From: Ruegeria_B marisflavi
GTDB taxonomy: Bacteria > Pseudomonadota > Alphaproteobacteria > Rhodobacterales > Rhodobacteraceae
DNA: 64,000 nt
NCBI RefSeq assembly: GCF_025673445.1
Contig: NZ_JAOVQN010000011.1
Location: forward strand, 62,001 to 126,000
Reading direction: 5' to 3'
Part shown: positions 58,244 through 64,000 of the stretch, in pieces
Numbering within the stretch: the first letter of the stretch is position 1
How the letters are laid out: the number at the start of each line of letters is the position of its first letter
Program-made: the position numbers and the translations under genes
The notes under the pieces: model-generated
What the model was told of the DNA's origin: nothing
Seen by the model: the letters and a program-made list of their open reading frames with translations, nothing else
The model's database searches: none

Positions 58244-60796
58244 ATGCGCGACGCCGCCCCCGCCACCATCTATCTCAAAGACTACGCCCCATTCGGTTTT
58301 GTGGCGGACGCGGTTCACCTGACCTTCGACCTCGATCCGCATCGGACCCGGGTCAGCGCGCGGATCGAGTTTCGCCCGAACCCCGAAACCAGCGACCGCA
58401 CCTTCTTCCTGCACGGCGAAAAACTTCGCCTGATCCGGGCCGCCATCGATGGTGTCGAGGTCGAACCGGATCTCACCGATACCGGCCTGACCTGCGCCGT
58501 CCCCGATGCGCCCTTTGTCTGGGAAGCCGAGGTAGAGATCGACCCGGGCGCGAATACCGCGCTCGAAGGTCTTTATCTGTCTAACGGCATGTATTGCACC
58601 CAGTGCGAGGCCGAAGGGTTCCGCAAGATCACCTATTATCCCGACCGCCCCGATGTGATGAGCACCTTTACCGTGCGTATCAACGGCCCACACCCGGTGC
58701 TGCTGTCCAACGGAAACCCAGGGGCAAGCGGCGAGGGTTTTGCAGAATGGCATGACCCCTGGCCGAAACCGGCCTATCTCTTTGCGTTGGTAGCCGGAGA
58801 TTTGGTAGCCCATTCCGACAACTTCACCACCGTCTCGGGTCGCGAGGTTGACCTGAACCTCTGGGTCCGCCCCGGGGACGAGGGCAAATGCGCCTTTGGC
58901 ATGGAGGCGCTGAAGAAATCCATGCGCTGGGACGAAGAGGTCTATGGCCGCGAATACGATCTGGACGTGTTCAACATTGTCGCGGTCGACGATTTCAACA
59001 TGGGCGCGATGGAGAACAAGGGGCTCAACATCTTCAACTCGGCCGCCGTGCTGGCCAGCCCCGAGACCTCGACCGACGACAATTTCGAACGGATCGAGGC
59101 GATCATCGCGCATGAGTATTTCCACAACTGGACCGGCAACCGCATCACCTGCCGCGACTGGTTCCAGCTCTGTCTCAAGGAAGGGCTGACCGTGTTCCGC
59201 GATGCCCAATTCACCTCGGATATGCGCAGCGCGCCGGTCAAGCGCATCCGCGACGTGATCGAATTGCGCGCCCGCCAGTTCCCCGAGGATCAGGGCCCGC
59301 TCAGCCATCCGGTGCGGCCCGAGAGCTTTCAGGAGATCAACAACTTCTACACCGCCACCGTATACGAAAAGGGTGCCGAGGTGATCGGCATGCTCAAACG
59401 GCTGGTAGGCGACCGGGCCTATGCCGAGGCGCTGGACCTCTATTTCGCCCGCCATGACGGACAGGCCTGCACCATCGAGGACTGGCTCAAGGTGTTTGAG
59501 GATGTCACGGGGCGCGACCTGTCGCAGTTCAAGCGCTGGTACAGCCAGGCCGGAACGCCGCGCATCACGGTCGAGGAAGATTGGCGTGATGGCACCTATA
59601 CCCTGACCCTGTCCCAAACGACACCGTCCACCCCCGATCAGGCGGACAAGCTGCCACAGGTGATCCCGGTGGCGGTGGGCCTTCTGGGGCCGAATGGCGA
59701 CGAGGTGCGGCCGACTCAGGTGCTGGAATTCACGCGTGCACGCCAAAGTTTCACCTTCGATGGGCTGGCCGCCCGCCCGGTACCGTCGATCCTGCGCGAA
59801 TTCTCGGCCCCCGTGGTACTAGAACGCGAGACGACAGCCGCCGAACGCGCCTTTCTCTTGGCCCATGACACCGATCCGTTCAACCGTTGGGAAGCGGGCC
59901 GCACCCTGGCCGAGGAATGCCTGTTGGCGATGATCACCAAAGGGGCCGCGCCGGATGCCGACTACCTGAACGGTTTGCTGGCGGTGGTGCGCGACGACAC
60001 GCTGGACCCGGCCTATCGCGCGCTCATGCTCGGCCTGCCCAGCCAGTCGGAACTGGCCGCAACCCTGCACCGGTGCGGCGTGACCCCGGACCCGCAGGCG
60101 ATCTGGGACGCGACCGAAACGCTGCGCCAGTCCACCGCCCAGCACCTGCAAGACCTGCTGCCGCGCCTGCGCGCGGAAACGCAGGTGGATCAGCCCTTTG
60201 CCCCGGATGCCGAGCAATCGGGCAAGCGCGCACTTGGTGGCGCGGCGCTGGCTCTGCTCACGCGTCTCGACGGCGGCGCGCAGGCAACAAACGACTATGG
60301 CCGGGCCGATAACATGACCCTGCAACTTTCGGCCCTGTCCTGCCTGCTCAAGGCGGGCAAGGGACAGGCGGAACTGGCAGCCTTCTATGACCAATGGCAG
60401 CATGACCGGCTGGTGATAGACAAGTGGTTCGGGTTGCAGGTGGGCCTTTCTGCCCCGGAAAATGTGGCGGAAACCGCACGCGCCTTGACTAGGCACGCGG
60501 ATTTCAACTGGAAAAACCCCAACCGGTTCCGCGCCCTGTTTGGCCCGTTGGCCATGCATCACGCGGGCTTCCATTATTCCGGCGGTGCCGCATACGAGAT
60601 GCTGGCCGACTGGTTGATCCGGCTCGACCCGGTGAACCCGCAGACCACGGCGCGCATGTGTTCCGCCTTCCAGACCTGGCGGCGGTATGATGCAGACCGG
60701 CAGGCGCTGATCGGGGCCCAGCTCGACCGCATTCTTGCCCAATCCGGCCTGAGTCGCGACACAACCGAAATGCTGACCCGCATCAAAGGAGCCTGA
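58244..60796 (+). CDS. pepN: aminopeptidase N
   Basis: M1 zinc aminopeptidase of 850 residues that removes N-terminal amino acids from peptides in the cytoplasm. The exopeptidase motif GAMEN is at 254-258. The zinc site is H290-E291-x-x-H294 with E313 (HEYFHNWTGNRITC), and the C-terminal helical domain ends TTEMLTRIKGA. The frame opens at 58115, but MRDAAPATIYLKDYAPFGF at 58244 starts the conserved sequence. It complements the peptide importer in the same window. Confidence 0.96.
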   Translation: MRDAAPATIYLKDYAPFGFVADAVHLTFDLDPHRTRVSARIEFRPNPETSDRTFFLHGEKLRLIRAAIDGVEVEPDLTDTGLTCAVPDAPFVWEAEVEIDPGANTALEGLYLSNGMYCTQCEAEGFRKITYYPDRPDVMSTFTVRINGPHPVLLSNGNPGASGEGFAEWHDPWPKPAYLFALVAGDLVAHSDNFTTVSGREVDLNLWVRPGDEGKCAFGMEALKKSMRWDEEVYGREYDLDVFNIVAVDDFNMGAMENKGLNIFNSAAVLASPETSTDDNFERIEAIIAHEYFHNWTGNRITCRDWFQLCLKEGLTVFRDAQFTSDMRSAPVKRIRDVIELRARQFPEDQGPLSHPVRPESFQEINNFYTATVYEKGAEVIGMLKRLVGDRAYAEALDLYFARHDGQACTIEDWLKVFEDVTGRDLSQFKRWYSQAGTPRITVEEDWRDGTYTLTLSQTTPSTPDQADKLPQVIPVAVGLLGPNGDEVRPTQVLEFTRARQSFTFDGLAARPVPSILREFSAPVVLERETTAAERAFLLAHDTDPFNRWEAGRTLAEECLLAMITKGAAPDADYLNGLLAVVRDDTLDPAYRALMLGLPSQSELAATLHRCGVTPDPQAIWDATETLRQSTAQHLQDLLPRLRAETQVDQPFAPDAEQSGKRALGGAALALLTRLDGGAQATNDYGRADNMTLQLSALSCLLKAGKGQAELAAFYDQWQHDRLVIDKWFGLQVGLSAPENVAETARALTRHADFNWKNPNRFRALFGPLAMHHAGFHYSGGAAYEMLADWLIRLDPVNPQTTARMCSAFQTWRRYDADRQALIGAQLDRILAQSGLSRDTTEMLTRIKGA

Positions 60797-60799
60797 GCC

Positions 60800-61540
60800 A
60801 TGCGCAAGACCCTTCTCATCACCGGTGCCAGTGCCGGTATCGGCGCAGCGACCGCCCGTCTGGCCGCCGCCCGCGGCTATGATCTGGCGCTGAACTATCG
60901 CAGCGACCACGCCGGGGCTGAGGCCGTGGCCGAAGCCGCGCGCGCGGCCGGTGCGCAGGTCATCCTCTGCCCGGCCGATGTCGCCGACCCCGAGCAGATC
61001 GAACAGATGTACGCCGCCGTCGACGCGGCCTTTTCCCGGCTTGATGCGCTGGTCAACAACGCCGGGATCGTCGACATGACAGCCAAGGTCACCGACTTGA
61101 CCCATGCCCGCCTGCGTCGCATGTTCGACGTCAACGTGATCGGTGCCATCCTGGTCGCCAAAGAGGCTGTTCTGCGCATGCAGGCTCATGGTCAGGGCGG
61201 CGCCATCGTCAACATTTCCTCAGCCGCCGCGCGGCTGGGCTCGGCCAATCAATATGTGGATTATGCCGCCTCCAAAGCCGCAATCGACACGTTCACCAAG
61301 GGATTGGGCGACGAGGTTGCTGGCCAGAACATCCGCGTGAACGCCATCCGGCCCGGCCTGATCGAAACCGAGTTGCACGGCAAGGGCGGCGAGCCGGACC
61401 GGGCCCAGCGTCTGGCGCACATGGTACCAATGAAACGTACAGGATCGGCTGAGGAAGTTGCCGAGGCCATTCTTTATCTCTTGTCGGATGCGGCCTCCTA
61501 CATCACCTCGACCACGCTCGACGCCACCGGCGGACGGTGA
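60800..61540 (+). CDS. short-chain dehydrogenase/reductase
   Basis: A classical SDR of 246 residues: TGASAGIG (about 8-15), NNAGIVDM, and active-site S140 or S141, Y155 and K159 (DYAASKAAIDTF). A NYRSD segment after strand 2 suggests NADP preference. It resembles glucose 1-dehydrogenase-like and 3-oxoacyl-reductase-like enzymes without clear specificity. It begins 3 bp after pepN and overlaps the next gene by 4 bp, so the three form an operon. Confidence 0.87.
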   Translation: MRKTLLITGASAGIGAATARLAAARGYDLALNYRSDHAGAEAVAEAARAAGAQVILCPADVADPEQIEQMYAAVDAAFSRLDALVNNAGIVDMTAKVTDLTHARLRRMFDVNVIGAILVAKEAVLRMQAHGQGGAIVNISSAAARLGSANQYVDYAASKAAIDTFTKGLGDEVAGQNIRVNAIRPGLIETELHGKGGEPDRAQRLAHMVPMKRTGSAEEVAEAILYLLSDAASYITSTTLDATGGR

Positions 61541-61968
61541 CCGCGCCCATCCGATACGTTCGCCATGCCCGCTGCCCCCGCAATATCGCTATCGTCATTG
61601 CGGTCTGGGCGGGTCTGGCGGCGTTTGTTCTGCTTTTCGACGCAGCCTGGTGGTTGATTGCAATTTTTGCCCTGCCCACCCTGCCTCTGATCTGGGAGAT
61701 CGCCACCGACCGCCAGTCCGGGTTGGAGATGAACGACACCCATCTCAATTGGTTCTCCGGTCGCATGAGCGGCACTACCGGTCTGAACGAGATCGAACAG
61801 GTCCGCTTGGATACCCGCTGGGATTTCTCGGTTCGCACCACGCTGTGTCTCAGATCGGGCCAGCGCGTACGCCTACCCCAGGAATGCACTCCGCCACATC
61901 GCGCCTTCGAAGAGGTGCTGACCCACCGAGGGTTGACTATCATTCGGCACCATTTCGGACGCTTTTAG
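61537..61968 (+). CDS. hypothetical two-helix membrane protein
   Basis: A 143-residue protein beginning at GTG 61537, which overlaps the SDR stop as GTGA. Two adjacent hydrophobic helices (about 18-36 and 40-57, NIAIVIAVWAGLAAFVLLFD then WWLIAIFALPTLPLIW) are followed by a cytoplasmic beta-rich domain of about 85 residues with MNDTHLNWFSGRMSG and DTRWDFSVRTTLCLRSGQRV. The layout resembles bacterial PH-like (DUF304-type) membrane proteins. Function unknown. Confidence 0.72.
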   Translation: MTAPIRYVRHARCPRNIAIVIAVWAGLAAFVLLFDAAWWLIAIFALPTLPLIWEIATDRQSGLEMNDTHLNWFSGRMSGTTGLNEIEQVRLDTRWDFSVRTTLCLRSGQRVRLPQECTPPHRAFEEVLTHRGLTIIRHHFGRF

Positions 61969-62107
61969 CGGATTGATGCCAAGACATGGGCAATCCCTGA
62001 GAGTGCCTCAAAACCTGTCCCGAAACACCCAGACTGAGCCATGTTTGTGCCGCAAATCAGCGTCACCTTGAAGGTATAAACAATACCAAGGCTGGTCGTT
62101 AAAGAGT

Positions 62108-63373
62108 ATGCTGCATCTCGCTCGCACGTTTCTGAGTACCTTGCCGAACCTGGCCGCGCGTCGTTCGCGTCGCGCGGTCAGTTTTCTGGCATCGTCAGCG
62201 GCAACCGAAGCAGGCCGCCTTGAGGACTCGCTATCCATCCCCATCGCCGAACACAGCCGTGATGAAATTGCATGTCGCGAGGCTCGCTTGCGTGGTCAAT
62301 TTCTGGCCAGACAGGACCGCTGGACCGAGTTGAGCGCAGAAATGCGCGCTGCGGATGCGGAACGCGCCCGAACCAGCGGCGGTACCCCGATCGCCGATCT
62401 TCTGGCCTTTGGCGCGCGCTGCGATGTGGTGAACGCCCTCGAAGAGGCGTTGGAAGACAACAGCCGCAAGTCGAACCTGCCTCTGACCGCAGGTATTCGC
62501 GGGCTGGAGTTTGTCCTTCAGGATCACCCGGACGACCCCTATATTGCACTGATCGTGGCCCTTGCACATATCGACATGGCGTGGATCTGGAGAGGACCTG
62601 TCCGGGACACGATCATTCCCAAACTGAACAAGCAGAAATGTGCAGCCCATTTTGATCGCGCAGGTACCATTCTGGCGCGTTGGTGCAGCCTCGAATTGAA
62701 CAGTCCGATCCTTCAGGCGGCCTGTTGCTCGATGTTGGCTGGTCGCAAAGCACAGGAGCGCTATGTCGCGGATTCTTACGAGGACTTGATCGACCTCGAC
62801 CCCCGGAACCCGCGTCACATGCGGGCCTTGGGCAACCACTTGCTTCCACGCTGGTTCGGGTCGTACCAAGACCTGGAACTCGAAGCACGCCGCACCGCCG
62901 CACGGACCCAGGATATCTGGGGCGCGGGTGGGTATACTTGGGTCTGTTTTGACGCCATCGCATTGGACGAAAATGCCTGTGCCCGGGTCGACGTCGACTT
63001 CTTTGTCGACGGGCTGCACGACATCGTCGCCGCCCGCCCCGAGCAGGAGATGGTTAACCTACTAGCCGCTTATTGCGCAGTGACCCTGCGCGCGGGATAC
63101 GGGCTGAATGAAGCCTCTGATATGCCCCGTGTCCAGATCTGCCAGGCGACAGAATGGCTTGTCCGCGATCATCTGACCGAGGTGCACCCGTTGATCTGGG
63201 CCCATGCAGCCGACGGCTTTGCCAACAACATGCGGGTGACTTCGCCCGGTCGGTTCGCGGCACGGGGACGGGCCGACGCGCTGCAAGTGATCGCGGACCT
63301 ATTCCGCGATGAGATCGGGCGCGGAAACCGTGTGGTGTTTACCCCGGATGGCCCGCAACTGCACGGGGCCTAA
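62108..63373 (+). CDS. uncharacterised 421-residue helical protein
   Basis: A long ORF with good coding character and no family I recognise. A basic N-terminus (LAARRSRRAVSFLASSAA) could be a membrane or surface-binding helix. The rest is rich in helices with Ala/Asp/Arg patterns and paired-helix, TPR-like spacing (FVLQDHPDDPYIALIVALAH; DLIDLDPRNPRHMRALGNHL). Two Trp-rich segments (AHIDMAWIWRGPVRD and GAGGYTWVCFDAIALDEN) stand out. An in-frame TGA about 36 bases upstream leaves ATG 62108 as the only sensible start, though its ribosome site is poor. The next gene is convergent, 12 bp away. Confidence 0.7.
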   Translation: MLHLARTFLSTLPNLAARRSRRAVSFLASSAATEAGRLEDSLSIPIAEHSRDEIACREARLRGQFLARQDRWTELSAEMRAADAERARTSGGTPIADLLAFGARCDVVNALEEALEDNSRKSNLPLTAGIRGLEFVLQDHPDDPYIALIVALAHIDMAWIWRGPVRDTIIPKLNKQKCAAHFDRAGTILARWCSLELNSPILQAACCSMLAGRKAQERYVADSYEDLIDLDPRNPRHMRALGNHLLPRWFGSYQDLELEARRTAARTQDIWGAGGYTWVCFDAIALDENACARVDVDFFVDGLHDIVAARPEQEMVNLLAAYCAVTLRAGYGLNEASDMPRVQICQATEWLVRDHLTEVHPLIWAHAADGFANNMRVTSPGRFAARGRADALQVIADLFRDEIGRGNRVVFTPDGPQLHGA

Positions 63374-63385
63374 ACGCCAACCGTT

Positions 63386-64000
63386 TTACAGACACTGCGA
63401 GAAATCACAGTAGACAGGCCGCCAACCCAGCGCGGCCAGCCGAGACGCAGCCAGTCTCTGATCCAGCATTGGCCCGAATGCGCTGTCGCCATAACGTGTC
63501 GTGGCCTCGGAGCGGTCGAGCACCCGGATGTGCGCTTCCTGTCCGGCAATGGCGCGCGCGATCTCGCCCACCGGTCGGCCCGGTTCGGCGGTGGCGAGGA
63601 ACTGACCGCCCTGCCCCGGCATTTCCGCCAGCAGCAGATAGGCCTGTGCCAGATCATCGGCATGCACCAGCGGCCAGCGGATCGCCGGATCCCCCAGGAC
63701 CTCGACCTCGGGCGCACGGAACCGCGCCAGCATGCCGCCGCCGTCGCTGTCATAGACCACGCCGGGATGCAGCACCGCCAGATCAGTGACCTCGCTGGCC
63801 TCCAGCATTGCAACGGTGTCGAGCATCCAGCCCCAGGGCGTGACGGGGTCAAACGGCGCGGTTTCATCCCTGACCTGCCCGCCGGTATCTCCGTAAAGCC
63901 ATATGCCGCCTGTATAAATCAGGCGCGGGCGCTGTCCGGTGTCACGCGACGCCATGACCAGCGCCTCCATCGCGGCACGGTCGACCGGCCCCATGTCAGG
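63386..64000 (-). CDS. NAD(P)-dependent epimerase/dehydratase-like protein (N-terminus outside window)
   Basis: The C-terminal 204 codons of an extended-SDR protein; the frame is open to the right edge with no start needed inside the window. It has the post-nucleotide-site segment LIYTGGIWLYGDTGGQVRDE, a VLHPGVVYDSDGGG substrate-loop region, PLVHADDLAQAYLLLAEMPG and a C-terminal LDQRLAASRLAALGWRP. The Rossmann GxxGxxG motif must lie beyond 64000. These features match the NAD-dependent epimerase/NmrA-like group; the substrate is unknown. Confidence 0.8.
   Translation of the reverse strand, partial: PDMGPVDRAAMEALVMASRDTGQRPRLIYTGGIWLYGDTGGQVRDETAPFDPVTPWGWMLDTVAMLEASEVTDLAVLHPGVVYDSDGGGMLARFRAPEVEVLGDPAIRWPLVHADDLAQAYLLLAEMPGQGGQFLATAEPGRPVGEIARAIAGQEAHIRVLDRSEATTRYGDSAFGPMLDQRLAASRLAALGWRPVYCDFSQCL

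Overview
The window is a GC-rich, densely coded stretch of an alphaproteobacterial chromosome. Gene content and order point to the Rhodobacteraceae, Roseobacter group, most like Ruegeria; this rests on recognising families and gene order, not on a database search. Supporting traits are a complex I operon carrying extra small membrane-protein genes, a NuoE with a long C-terminal extension, a leucine/isovalerate operon, a fused DppD-DppF ATPase, DUF3422 and DUF1236 proteins, and a GlcG/GlcB pair. About 60 genes are called. No gap between called genes exceeds 300 bases. I saw no rRNA, tRNA, CRISPR array, transposase or prophage gene.

Layout. 1-5.8 kb (minus): head of the nuo (NADH:quinone oxidoreductase) operon, nuoA-B-C-(two tiny membrane ORFs)-D-E-(two small membrane ORFs)-F, with a clear sigma-70-type promoter at 5724-5752; nuoF runs off the left edge. 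5.8-15.8 kb (minus): leucine/isovalerate catabolism: ivd, acyl-CoA synthetase, both methylcrotonyl-CoA carboxylase subunits, a nitronate-monooxygenase-like flavoprotein, HMG-CoA lyase and methylglutaconyl-CoA hydratase. It is interrupted by a plus-strand ompW gene behind an Fnr-like box. ivd has a near-perfect 28-bp palindrome in its leader.

15.9-27.2 kb: SH3/DUF1236 envelope protein, DegT aminotransferase, gph, then a plus-strand run glmU-glmS-PPOX-AlkD and moaA-waaA-glycosyltransferase (UDP-GlcNAc supply, molybdopterin, LPS core). 27.2-39.0 kb: a divergent peptide locus. Leftward lie a fused DppDF ATPase, an ArgE-like deacetylase and four tandem M20 amidohydrolase paralogues; rightward lie dppA-dppB-dppC. 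Together they look like one uptake-and-hydrolysis system for peptides or N-acylated amino acids.

39.2-49.3 kb: YeeE/YedE sulfur transporter, DUF3422, pntA-pntB transhydrogenase, a methyltransferase-like membrane protein, a metallo-beta-lactamase-fold protein with a degenerate metal site, an SDR, kynureninase and a TetR regulator. 49.3-54.5 kb: TetR-controlled IorA/IorB molybdenum hydroxylase, then a large RTX/Hint secreted protein. 54.5-64 kb: a PuuD-like amidotransferase, glcG-glcB, pepN, an SDR, two uncharacterised proteins and the C-terminal part of an NAD(P)-dependent epimerase cut by the right edge.

Three copies of one intergenic hairpin repeat (about 10.6, 27.2 and 55.8 kb) link otherwise unrelated loci.
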